DNA from: Clostridiales bacterium
Lineage (GTDB): Bacteria > Bacillota > Clostridia > Christensenellales > Aristaeellaceae
DNA length: 35,289 bases
NCBI GenBank assembly: GCA_004557905.1
Contig: SFFH01000058.1
Span: 1-35,289 of the forward strand
Direction: 5' to 3'
The translations under genes and the position numbers were made by a program. A model generated the notes under the pieces. It made no database searches, was not told the DNA's origin, and saw nothing but the letters and a program-made list of their open reading frames with translations. Positions 24,036 to 31,312 of this stretch are shown here, piece after piece (the stretch's first letter is position 1; each line of letters starts with the position of its first letter).

Positions 24036-24248
24036 TTAGTTCATCTTCTCCTTCTTCACCAGCGGCTTGTAGCTGCCGTCCGGCTGCTCCACGCGCACGG
24101 CCTGCAGTGTCGCCTCCATGTTCGCGCGAAATTCCCTCAGATACTGCGCGCGCAGCCGCGCCTGCTCCAGCGCCTCCGCCTCGGTCAGGCCAACGGTCTT
24201 CTTCTTGCGCGCCAGCTCGTTGATGCGTTCAATCTGTTCGTGTTCCAT
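24036..24248 (-). CDS. ynzC: DUF896 (UPF0291) family small protein
   Basis: A 70-residue protein matching the YnzC family: RINELARKKKTVGLTEAEALEQARLRAQYLREFRANM, a helical hairpin rich in charged residues, then the LQAVRVEQPDG end. Family members are small cytosolic proteins, some linked to the SOS operon in Bacillus; function is not known. AGGGG lies about ten bases before the ATG. It sits alone between nagA's terminator and the SH3 gene. Confidence 0.88.
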   Translation of the reverse strand: MEHEQIERINELARKKKTVGLTEAEALEQARLRAQYLREFRANMEATLQAVRVEQPDGSYKPLVKKEKMN

Positions 24249-24288
24249 TCAGGCAATCCCCTTCGCGTCTTCATGATGATTCATGATT

Positions 24289-24317
24289 ATCATACCCTGT
24301 TTTATGCGTGCCGTCAA
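24289..24317 (-). promoter_or_regulatory. Promoter of the DUF896 gene
   Basis: TTGACG (24312-24317) and TATGAT (24289-24294) on the minus strand with a 17-bp spacer. TCATGAT direct and inverted repeats at 24270-24294 overlap the -10 and may be a binding site. Confidence 0.7.
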
Positions 24318-24318
24318 C

Positions 24319-24345
24319 ACAAAAGCGGGATGAATTCATCCCGCT
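24319..24345 (-). terminator. Terminator of nagA
   Basis: Perfect 22-bp palindrome AGCGGGATGAATTCATCCCGCT (24324-24345), with TTTT after it on the minus strand, just past the nagA stop. Confidence 0.82.
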
Positions 24346-24360
24346 CTGTTTTGCGTCCGT

Positions 24361-25473
24361 TTACGCGATCACGCCCGCGAAATTCCAGCTGCCGTCCATC
24401 AGCGCCAGCACGCCGGCCGCGCCCGGCTCGATCCGGCCAAAGCCCTTCGCGCCCACGCTGTCCGCCGGGGTGCTGGTGGCCATCGGGATGACCTCCTCCG
24501 GCGCGATGCCCGCCAGGGTGATCATGTTTCTGACCGCCTGGTGCATCAGCAGCGTGGAGCCGGCGAGCACGCCGCTTTCCAGCCGCGCCGCGCCGTCCCT
24601 GACGAACACCGCCTGGCCGCCCAGGTCGTACTGGCCGTCCGGCAGGCCCGCGGCCTCCATGGAATCGGAGATCAGAGCCACGCCCTGCGCGCCCTTGCAC
24701 TTGGCCGCCACGCGCAGCACGTCCGGATGCAGGTGGATGCCGTCCGCAATCATCTGCACGACGATGCGGTCGTCCGCCAGGCCCGCGCCCGGCACGCCCG
24801 GCTCGCGGTGATGCAGCGGGGTCTGCGCGTTGAACAGGTGGGTGATCTGCGTCAGGCCCGCGTCCGCCGCCGCGTGGATATCCGCCGCCAGCGCCGCCGT
24901 GTGCGCCGCGCAGGTGACCACGCCGCGCTTTTTCAGCGCTGCGATCACCTCGAGCGCGCCCGGGAGCTCCGGCGCGAGGGTCATCATGCGCACGCAGGTC
25001 AGGCCCCGCACCATCTCGTCGTAGGCCGCCATGCTCGGGGCCTGCAGGCACTCGCCCAGCTGCGCGCCCTTGTATTTGAGTGCCAGGAACGGCGCCTCCA
25101 TGTGCGCGCCCAGCACCGCAGCGCCGTGCGCCTCCGGCCTGTCCACGACCGCCTGGATACCGGAGAGCGCGTCGTAGGTCTGCTGCGGATAGGCGCTCAT
25201 GGTCGTCGGCACGAACGCCGCCACGCCGGTCTGCAGCAGACCCGTGCTCATGCGGCGCACATCCGCCTCGCCGCGCATGCAGTCCGCGCCGCCGAACGCG
25301 TGGATGTGGATATCGACAAAGCCCGGCAGCACATACAGGCCCTGCGCGTCACGGATTTCCTCGCCGATCTTCGCCGAAAGCTGTCCGACCTCGGTAACCC
25401 TGCCGTTCTCGATGCGCACGTCCGCCTGCTCAAACGCGCCGCGGACAAACGCCAAACCGTTTTTTACCAGCAT
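24361..25473 (-). CDS. nagA: N-acetylglucosamine-6-phosphate deacetylase
   Basis: A 370-residue amidohydrolase that removes acetate from GlcNAc-6-phosphate. Metal and catalytic residues are visible: H56-x-H58 (GFVDIHIHAFGG), E126 in HMEAPFLALKYKGAQ, H191 in CAAHTAA, H212 in THLFNAQTPLHHREPG, and the catalytic Asp270 in LISDSMEAAGLPDG. The start at 25473 follows AAAGGAAG and fits the family; an ATG at 25554 would lie upstream of the transcription start. No nagB or PTS gene is adjacent, so it probably serves amino-sugar or cell-wall recycling as a single gene. Confidence 0.94.
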   Translation of the reverse strand: MLVKNGLAFVRGAFEQADVRIENGRVTEVGQLSAKIGEEIRDAQGLYVLPGFVDIHIHAFGGADCMRGEADVRRMSTGLLQTGVAAFVPTTMSAYPQQTYDALSGIQAVVDRPEAHGAAVLGAHMEAPFLALKYKGAQLGECLQAPSMAAYDEMVRGLTCVRMMTLAPELPGALEVIAALKKRGVVTCAAHTAALAADIHAAADAGLTQITHLFNAQTPLHHREPGVPGAGLADDRIVVQMIADGIHLHPDVLRVAAKCKGAQGVALISDSMEAAGLPDGQYDLGGQAVFVRDGAARLESGVLAGSTLLMHQAVRNMITLAGIAPEEVIPMATSTPADSVGAKGFGRIEPGAAGVLALMDGSWNFAGVIA

Positions 25474-25524
25474 ATGTCTCTTCCTTTCTATCATAAATGA
25501 CCGCTTGTACTTTGCGTTTTCTCC

Positions 25525-25530
25525 ATTATA
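25525..25530 (-). promoter_or_regulatory. Extended -10 promoter of nagA
   Basis: TGGTATAAT on the minus strand is a TG-extended -10; no clear -35 stands 17 bp upstream. Confidence 0.55.
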
Positions 25531-25579
25531 CCACAGCTTTGCGCGCGTTCCCATCCTTCCCTGTGCGGTTTGATCAAAA

Positions 25580-27484
25580 TTATGCGCAGATCGACATTTC
25601 GGCGCTTTGGGCCATGTGCTCCAGCTGCGTGCCCAGCGTCGCGGCGATGCTCGCCGCCAGCCGCGCGGAAAAGCCGTTGCCCGGATCGGCCAGCGCGGAG
25701 ACGATCGAGCGCTTGATGGCCTCCTCCTGGCGGTTCACGCCCGCCTTCACCGCGCCGTCCGTCACCACCCGGCGCAGGAGCACCGGCACCTTTACGCCGC
25801 GCATCAGCTTTTCCATCTCGCCCTTGCCCAGCAGCGCCAGCAGCACACCCGCCGCCGCGCCGGCGATCATGCCCGCCGGGCCCGCGCCCACCAGCGCCAC
25901 GCCGCCCCCGCCGCAGATGCTCGCGCCGACGGCGCCCAGCACCACACCCAGCACGCCGGAGAGCACATCCATGCCCATCGCGCTGGCCAGCGAGAGCCTG
26001 ACGCCGCTCACGCCCGCGCTGACCCGCGTGCCGCTCAGGGACATCCGTTCCGGCGGCACGCCGCAGCGCATGCACAGGTCTGTCATTTCGCCCTCCAGCT
26101 CGCGCATCAGGCCGTCCGTCCACACGCGCAGATCATCCCGGATGCGCACGGCGACAGCGTCACTCGCGAATGCGCTTTCGATGTTCTGCGCCAGCAGCGC
26201 ATCCAGCTCGCGGATCGTGTCCACGCCGCCGCGCCGCCACAGCGCCACCGTCTCGACCGCGCTCTCGCGCGCCGCCTCAAACAGCGCCTGCGCAAGCGGC
26301 GCGTACAGCTCGTGCACATGCGCGTTCACCGCCGCCTGGAGCTTTTCACCCCGCGCGATGGAGGCGACCTCCTGCCGGAAGGTCTTGAGGCGCTCGTCCA
26401 CGCGTCCGGCGTAGGCCAGGCCGCGCGCGATGGAGCACTCCGGCTCCGGACAGAGCACGAGCAGGCTGCCTTCAAACGCCGCCCGGCACGCCTCCCGGAA
26501 GAAGGCCATGCGCGACGCGCCGCCGGTGAGGATCACCACCTGCGGCGGACAGCCGCGGCTCACCTCCTGCGCCGCGCGCAGCGCGTCCTGCAGGCACTGC
26601 GCAAAGCTGCGCCCGCCCAGCGCCGCGCACGGCATGCGGACGATCTCGCCGATGGCCGTGCCGTCGAGCGCGAGCTCGAGCATCAGCGTCTCGTCGTAGC
26701 AGACGACCAGCTGCTTGCTGAGCATCTGCGTCTGCCACTTTTCCTCGCTCAGGAAGTACTGCTCCTTGAGCCTGCGCGCCTCCAGCTCACAATAGCTCTT
26801 CCACGCGGGGCTGGCCTTCATCACGCGCGCAAGCGCCTCCCTGTCCGGCGAAGCCGCAATCGAGCGCGAAAGGATCATCTCGTCGAGCAGGCCGCCGCCC
26901 AGGTTCGTATCGCCAAAGAGCGACAGCTCCTGCTGGTGACCGTCCACGATGTAGGCAAAGTCCGTCGTCGAGGAGCCGATATCGATCACCATCGCGCTGC
27001 GCTGCATCAGCGCCGGGTCGATGCGCAGGCCCCGGGCATGGCGCGCGTACAGGAACGCCGCGCGCGGCTCGGGCACGACGCTCACGTTCGGAAAGCCCGC
27101 CGACTCCATCAGCCGCGCATACTGCTCGCGCCGGCCCTCGCCCCAGCCCGCCGGGCAGCCGACCACCGTGCGCGTCACCTGCGCCATGAGGCCCGGCTCC
27201 TCGCGCAGCAGCTCGTTCATCACGCCCTGCGCGAACAGCCGCACGTCGCCCATCGCGGCGGGATCGACCAGATACCGCGACTTGAAGCGCACCCTCGCGT
27301 CCTGCGTGCCGGCAAGCACGCTCGCCTCCTCGCCCACGACGATATGCCCGTCCTTCGTGCCCACGGCGGACAGCAGGCTCGCGCGTCCATGCAGAAGCAG
27401 CATGCGTGGCTCGACGGTCGATTCGCCGTCCAGCAGCGCCACCGCGCTCTCGCCGTCGCCCAGGTCAAAGCCCAGGATCTTCAT
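25580..27484 (-). CDS. Hsp70/actin-fold ATPase with glycine-rich membrane-type tail
   Basis: A 634-residue protein. The first 365 residues are an Hsp70-like ATPase with all nucleotide motifs: phosphate-1 GFDLGDGESAV (5-15), connect-1 VVPEPRAAFLY (127-137), phosphate-2 VIDIGSSTTDF (166-176), GGGLLDEM (196-203), and adenosine motif VILTGGASRM (317-326). The Hsp70 substrate-binding beta-sandwich is absent. Instead there is a long helical region (about 365-480) and then a Gly/Ala-rich hydrophobic pair (about 504-552) that could form a membrane hairpin, followed by a basic amphipathic end. It overlaps the upstream membrane-protein gene by four bases. Its role is not known; it is not DnaK, which has different length and tail. 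Confidence 0.85.
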   Translation of the reverse strand: MKILGFDLGDGESAVALLDGESTVEPRMLLLHGRASLLSAVGTKDGHIVVGEEASVLAGTQDARVRFKSRYLVDPAAMGDVRLFAQGVMNELLREEPGLMAQVTRTVVGCPAGWGEGRREQYARLMESAGFPNVSVVPEPRAAFLYARHARGLRIDPALMQRSAMVIDIGSSTTDFAYIVDGHQQELSLFGDTNLGGGLLDEMILSRSIAASPDREALARVMKASPAWKSYCELEARRLKEQYFLSEEKWQTQMLSKQLVVCYDETLMLELALDGTAIGEIVRMPCAALGGRSFAQCLQDALRAAQEVSRGCPPQVVILTGGASRMAFFREACRAAFEGSLLVLCPEPECSIARGLAYAGRVDERLKTFRQEVASIARGEKLQAAVNAHVHELYAPLAQALFEAARESAVETVALWRRGGVDTIRELDALLAQNIESAFASDAVAVRIRDDLRVWTDGLMRELEGEMTDLCMRCGVPPERMSLSGTRVSAGVSGVRLSLASAMGMDVLSGVLGVVLGAVGASICGGGGVALVGAGPAGMIAGAAAGVLLALLGKGEMEKLMRGVKVPVLLRRVVTDGAVKAGVNRQEEAIKRSIVSALADPGNGFSARLAASIAATLGTQLEHMAQSAEMSICA

Positions 27485-28332
27485 GCGCCCACGCTCCTCT
27501 CCGTCCCAAGCGCCGCCACGCCGCGCCGCAGCACCTTGCCGTCCTTCATCATCGCCGGACGGATCGTCCGCGCCTCGCCCATCGTGGGCAGCACGTCAAA
27601 CACCTGCGCGTGCGCCGCGTCGTAAGCGATCAGCTCGATGCCCAGCGCATGCAGGTACTGCTCCGCCTGGGACAGGCTGCGCATCGCCAGCTCGTTTCGT
27701 CCGCTCGCCTTCGCCTCCATCAGCGCGGTCAGCAGGTCGAGCATGGCGTCGTCCGCCGTGCCGGTCAGGTGCGCCATCCCCGCGTCCTTTTCCAGCAGCG
27801 CCAGGTCGCTCACGCAGACATCCGCAGCCTGACACAGCCCGCGCAGCATGCGCACCGCCGCCTCTGCGTCCACGCAGGGAATGCCGCGCGCCTGGCACGG
27901 AACCGCCGCCTGCTCGCCTTTGCCCGCCGCCAGCAGCAGCGCGCCGCCGGCCAGCTGCAGGACAGCGAACACCGCATGCCCGCCGATCAGCTCATACACG
28001 GCCAGCGCGGCCAGCAAAAACGCGCCCGCAGCCCTTGCACCCCTGCGCAGCTTCTCCTGGCGGCTCTGCGCCGGAGCCGCCTGTCCGCCGGAGACCACCA
28101 GCTCGCCCCGGGCCGCTGCCGCGCGCAGCAGCTGCGGCGCACGCCGCGCGAGCGCCATCACGGCCTGCTGCCGCTGGCGGGCATGCTCGTCCTGTTCGTC
28201 CTGCGCCAGCTCGCAGGCCGTCTGCTCCAGCGCCATCGAGCAGGCCGCAATCGCCTGGTCAATCTCCTGCGCCCCGGCAAGCTGCTCAAGCAGCTCTGCC
28301 TCGCGATGGGAAAACGCCGCTGCCGCGTTCAT
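27481..28332 (-). CDS. Unknown two-helix membrane protein coupled to the Hsp70-like gene
   Basis: A 283-residue protein I do not recognise. Residues 1-95 are helical and charged, with Gln/Glu/Arg-rich coiled-coil character. Residues about 101-136 hold two hydrophobic helices separated by GGHAV (FLLAALAVYELIGGHAVFAVLQLAGGALLLAA), a tight hairpin. Residues 145-283 are a soluble alpha/beta-looking domain ending in MGEARTIRPAMMKDGKVLRRG. It lacks known chaperone, GrpE or J-domain motifs. Its stop overlaps the Hsp70-like start by four bases, so the products are made together and probably act together at the membrane. A GAGGGA site precedes the start, and a consensus promoter is at 28369-28397. Confidence 0.75.
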   Translation of the reverse strand: MNAAAAFSHREAELLEQLAGAQEIDQAIAACSMALEQTACELAQDEQDEHARQRQQAVMALARRAPQLLRAAAARGELVVSGGQAAPAQSRQEKLRRGARAAGAFLLAALAVYELIGGHAVFAVLQLAGGALLLAAGKGEQAAVPCQARGIPCVDAEAAVRMLRGLCQAADVCVSDLALLEKDAGMAHLTGTADDAMLDLLTALMEAKASGRNELAMRSLSQAEQYLHALGIELIAYDAAHAQVFDVLPTMGEARTIRPAMMKDGKVLRRGVAALGTERSVGA

Positions 28333-28368
28333 CTTCGTCCCTCATTTCCATCATTTGGTGATGGTTGT

Positions 28369-28397
28369 ATTGTACCGTTCTGCAGCAGCTTTGTCAA
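28369..28397 (-). promoter_or_regulatory. Promoter of the membrane-protein/Hsp70-like operon
   Basis: TTGACA (28392-28397) and TACAAT (28369-28374) on the minus strand, 17-bp spacer. The -35 occupies the same bases as the -35 of the divergent rluA promoter. Confidence 0.82.
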
Positions 28398-28420
28398 TTG
28401 ACCGCATTCTGTGCTATAAT
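28391..28420 (+). promoter_or_regulatory. Promoter of the pseudouridine synthase gene
   Basis: TTGTCA (28391-28396) and TATAAT (28415-28420), 18-bp spacer, 32 bp before the start codon. Confidence 0.8.
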
Positions 28421-28451
28421 ACGGGCAGATTCTGCAAAAGGGAGGCTGACC

Positions 28452-29363
28452 ATGCGCATTCTGACCTACACCGTCACCGAGGCGGACGCCGGCCGCGCGG
28501 TGCGCAGCGTCGTCCCCCGGCGCTTTTGCCTGGGGCAGCATGCCTTCCGCCGGCTGAAGGTGCTCGGTGCCATCCGCGTCGGCGACGCGCCCGTGCGCGC
28601 GGATTATCGCCTGCATGCGGGCGAGGTCGTCGAGGTGCACCTGCCCAGCGACATGGCGCAGGAGAGCGGCGCGCGCGAGGCCGCTGTGCCCGGCCTGCCG
28701 CCGTCCTTTCTGCGCTATCAGGACGAGGACCTGCTGATCGTGAGCAAGGGCGCGCCGCTGCCCACGCTTCCCGCCCGGCACATCGCCACCGGCACGCTGC
28801 GCGAGCAGGTGATGGCCATGCTGCACGCCGATCCGGAGACGTTCGTCTATCACCCGGTCAACCGGCTGGACAAGGGCACCAGCGGCCTGCTGTGCATCGC
28901 GCGGCACGCGCACGCCCAGCGTTTGCTGACCGGCCAGCTGCACACCGGCGGCTTTCTGCGCGAATACCTGGCGGTCACCGAAGGCGTACCCCAAGCGCCC
29001 GAGGGCACGATCGACGCGCCCATCGCACGGCTGGGCACGGGCGCCAGGCGCGATGTGCGATCTGGCGGCCAGCGCGCCGTCACGCACTACTGCGTGGAGC
29101 GCGTCTCAGGGAACCGCGCGCTCGTGCGGCTGCGGCTGGAGACCGGGCGCACGCACCAGATCCGCGTGCACCTTGCGCACATCGGCTGCCCGATCGCGGG
29201 CGACTACCTCTACGGCACGGCGCTTGACGCGCTCCCCGGCCGCTTCGCGCTGCACTCTGCCTCCATCCGCCTCACCCAGCCCATCACGGGCGAGACGATT
29301 GCACTGGACGAGCCGCTGCCGGAGGGGCTGGAGAGGCTGATGGCCGCACATGATTTGACATGA
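28452..29363 (+). CDS. RluA family RNA pseudouridine synthase
   Basis: A 303-residue enzyme that isomerises uridine to pseudouridine in rRNA or tRNA. An S4-like RNA-binding domain occupies about 1-64 (FRRLKVLGAIRVGDAPVRADYRL). The catalytic motif HPVNRLDKGTSG is at 134-145, with the catalytic Asp140, and the uracil-contact motif TGRTHQIRVHLAHIGCPIAGD is at about 233-253. The start at 28452 has GGGAGG seven bases upstream; in-frame ATG at 28365 lies before the promoter. Target position cannot be given from sequence. Confidence 0.93.
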   Translation: MRILTYTVTEADAGRAVRSVVPRRFCLGQHAFRRLKVLGAIRVGDAPVRADYRLHAGEVVEVHLPSDMAQESGAREAAVPGLPPSFLRYQDEDLLIVSKGAPLPTLPARHIATGTLREQVMAMLHADPETFVYHPVNRLDKGTSGLLCIARHAHAQRLLTGQLHTGGFLREYLAVTEGVPQAPEGTIDAPIARLGTGARRDVRSGGQRAVTHYCVERVSGNRALVRLRLETGRTHQIRVHLAHIGCPIAGDYLYGTALDALPGRFALHSASIRLTQPITGETIALDEPLPEGLERLMAAHDLT

Positions 29364-29372
29364 TAAAATCTG

Positions 29373-29415
29373 CCTCCTTCCGCCATCCTGTAAGGACACG
29401 GAAAGGAGGTTTTTT
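29373..29415 (+). terminator. Hairpin with T run that also holds the ribosome binding site of the next gene
   Basis: CCTCCTTCCG (29373-29382) pairs with CGGAAAGGAGG (29399-29409, one bulged A) and is followed by six T at 29410-29415, right after the rluA stop. The AGGAGG of the second arm is also the ribosome binding site for the ATG at 29418. Confidence 0.75.
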
Positions 29416-29417
29416 GC

Positions 29418-29629
29418 ATGAGCAGATCGAAGCATCGCCAGCACGGCAGCGCAAAGCAGTGGAATCCGCCGCCGATACCGCCCGATGTGAAGACGCCCTT
29501 CAGCCCGCCGCAGAACGTGGTCAGCGCCACGGACTGCACCGGACTGGCCACGCGCAGAAGCCGCAGGGCAACATCGGCAAGGACAACCCGAACAACGATC
29601 CCTCCGAGATCAATTTCCACCGCACATAA
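29418..29629 (+). pseudogene. Small protein gene, probably broken by a frameshift
   Basis: A strong AAAGGAGG site precedes ATG 29418, and the frame reads MSRSKHRQHGSAKQW, NPPPIPPDVKTPFSP, then NVVSATDCTGL. After about 29545 this frame becomes Arg/Thr-rich noise and runs on without a stop into the TetR gene. Frame -1 from about 29545 gives a sensible end, AQKPQGNIGKDNPNNDPSEINFHRT, with a stop at 29627-29629. A loss of 3n+1 bases near 29540-29550 would explain it. I recall clostridial small proteins with a similar SATDCTGL block but cannot name the family. If intact it would be a 70-90 residue soluble protein. Confidence 0.5.
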
Positions 29630-29642
29630 GCGCAATTCGGGC

Positions 29643-29671
29643 TTGACAAGTAAACGATCGTTTACTATACT
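29643..29671 (+). promoter_or_regulatory. TetR-regulated promoter
   Basis: TTGACA (29643-29648) and TATACT (29666-29671), 17-bp spacer. The perfect palindrome GTAAACGATCGTTTAC (29650-29665) fills the spacer. Confidence 0.88.
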
Positions 29672-29675
29672 GGTT

Positions 29676-29691
29676 GTAAACGATCGTTTTC
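29676..29691. promoter_or_regulatory. TetR operator, second copy
   Basis: GTAAACGATCGTTTTC differs from the spacer palindrome by one base. The two centres are 26 bp apart, and both sites lie upstream of the ribosome binding site. Confidence 0.85.
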
Positions 29692-29714
29692 TTTTTCAGG
29701 AGGAGGGGCATAGT

Positions 29715-30320
29715 GTGAATGATACGAAGGAGCGGATTCTGACCACGGCGCTCCGCCTGTTTGCCCGGGACGGCTACGAGGCCGTGTCGGTCAGCGACAT
29801 CGCTCAGGCACTGGGCATGACCAAGGGCGCGCTGTACAGGCACTACAAAAGCAAGCGCGACCTCTTCGATTCCATGATCGCGCGGATGCTCGAGCTGGAC
29901 AGCAGCGCCGCCAGGCAGTACGGCATGCCGGAGCAGAACCTCATTACGGATGATCGCGGCTACGACCAGGTGGACTGGGACGAGCTCAGGCAGTTCACCC
30001 TGGCGCAGTTCCGCTTCTGGACGGAGGATGATTTTGCCTGCCCTCTGCGCCGCATGCTCTCGCTGGAGCAGTACCGCAGCGGGGAGATGGGAAAGCTGTA
30101 TCAGGAGATGGTGGTCTCCGGGCCGGTGCATTACACGGCGGACATCTTTAGCAGGATGATGGCGTGCGGCCGGATGAAGCCCGGGGACGCAGACGCGCTC
30201 GCGGCGCAGTTCTACGCGCCCATGTTCCTGCTCATCGCCATGGCCGACGGCGGGGCGGACAACGGCCTGTCCGTGCTGCAGGAGCTGATAGACGACTTTA
30301 TCGGGAGGTGGCGTGCATGA
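29715..30320 (+). CDS. TetR/AcrR family regulator
   Basis: A 201-residue repressor. The N-terminal helix-turn-helix is ERILTTALRLFARDGYEAVSVSDIAQALGMTKGALYRHYKSKRDLFDSM (about 6-55, quoted here by its ends ERILTTALRLF and YRHYKSKRDLF). The C-terminal ligand and dimer domain is helical with no known ligand motif. The start is GTG at 29715, six bases after GGAGGAGGGG. Twin palindromes at its promoter indicate autorepression. The next gene overlaps by four bases, so the regulator controls a ribosome-assembly GTPase and a methyltransferase as one operon. Confidence 0.9.
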   Translation: MNDTKERILTTALRLFARDGYEAVSVSDIAQALGMTKGALYRHYKSKRDLFDSMIARMLELDSSAARQYGMPEQNLITDDRGYDQVDWDELRQFTLAQFRFWTEDDFACPLRRMLSLEQYRSGEMGKLYQEMVVSGPVHYTADIFSRMMACGRMKPGDADALAAQFYAPMFLLIAMADGGADNGLSVLQELIDDFIGRWRA

Positions 30321-31312
30321 ACCTGATTGAGGCGCGCGTCGTGCTGCAGGAGCGGGGTCTGTACCGCATCCGCACCGACCGTGGGGAGCAAAACGCGCTC
30401 GTCTCCGGCAAATTCCAGTATGACGCGCTGTCCGCGTCCGACTATCCCGTCGTGGGCGACTTCGTCCTGGCGGACTGCACGGATCCCCAAACCGCCGTCA
30501 TCCACCGCGTGCTGCCCCGCAAGAGCCTGTTTGTGCGCAGGGCAGCCGGCACGGGGCAGGCCGAGCAGGCGGTCGCCGCCAACGTTGACACCGTATTCCT
30601 GTGCATGAGCCTGAACAACGACTTTAGTCTGCGCCGCCTGGAGCGCTATCTGGCCGTCGCCTGGGAGAGCGGCGCGCAGCCGGTGGTCGTGCTGACCAAG
30701 GCCGACCTGTGCGGGGACGTCGCGCAGAAGCAGCTGGAGGTGGAGTCCGTCGCCGTGGGCGTGCCCATTCTGGCGGTCTCCTCCATGGCGGAGGACGGCT
30801 ATGCGCAGATCCTGCCCTATGTCACGGCGGGCAGAACCATCGCCTTTGTCGGCTCCTCCGGCGTGGGCAAATCCACGCTGATCAACCGCCTGCTGGGGGA
30901 GGAGCGCCTGGCCACAGGCGGCCTGCGAAACGACGGCAAGGGCCACCACACCACGACCCACCGGGAGTTGCTGCTGCTCCCAAACGGCGCGATGGTCATC
31001 GACACGCCGGGCATGCGCGAGCTGGGCATGTGGGACGCAGCCTCGGGCGTTGAGCAGACCTTCGCGGACATCGAGGCGCTGGCCGCCAGGTGCCGCTTCC
31101 GGAACTGCGCCCACACGGGCGAGCCGGGCTGCGCCGTGCGCGCCGCACTAAAAAGCGGCGAGCTGGACGCGGGCCGCTGGCAGTCCTACCAGAAGCTGAC
31201 GGCGGAGAACGCCTATGCCGAAAGCAGCGAGCACTACCTCGCGGCCAAGGAGCAGAAATTCAAGGAAATCTCAAAAATCAACAAGCACCGATCAAGGAGG
31301 TTCGAGCGATGA
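30317..31312 (+). CDS. rsgA: Ribosome small subunit-dependent GTPase A
   Basis: A 331-residue circularly permuted GTPase that helps mature the 30S subunit. An OB-fold N-terminus (about 1-70) is followed by G4 TKAD (127-130), G1 GSSGVGKST (169-177), the G2 region HHTTTHRE near 200-207 and G3 DTPGM (219-223). A zinc knuckle follows: C249, C254, H256, C262 (CRFRNCAHTGEPGC). The ATG overlaps the tetR stop by four bases, with GGGAGG eight bases upstream. Placement under a TetR repressor is unusual for a housekeeping factor; it may be a second, conditionally used copy, which the window cannot show. Confidence 0.93.
   Translation: MNLIEARVVLQERGLYRIRTDRGEQNALVSGKFQYDALSASDYPVVGDFVLADCTDPQTAVIHRVLPRKSLFVRRAAGTGQAEQAVAANVDTVFLCMSLNNDFSLRRLERYLAVAWESGAQPVVVLTKADLCGDVAQKQLEVESVAVGVPILAVSSMAEDGYAQILPYVTAGRTIAFVGSSGVGKSTLINRLLGEERLATGGLRNDGKGHHTTTHRELLLLPNGAMVIDTPGMRELGMWDAASGVEQTFADIEALAARCRFRNCAHTGEPGCAVRAALKSGELDAGRWQSYQKLTAENAYAESSEHYLAAKEQKFKEISKINKHRSRRFER

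Noticed and set aside
25607..28361. Long plus-strand open frames across the Hsp70-like operon
   Set aside because: Same composition artefact; the minus-strand frames carry clear ATPase motifs.
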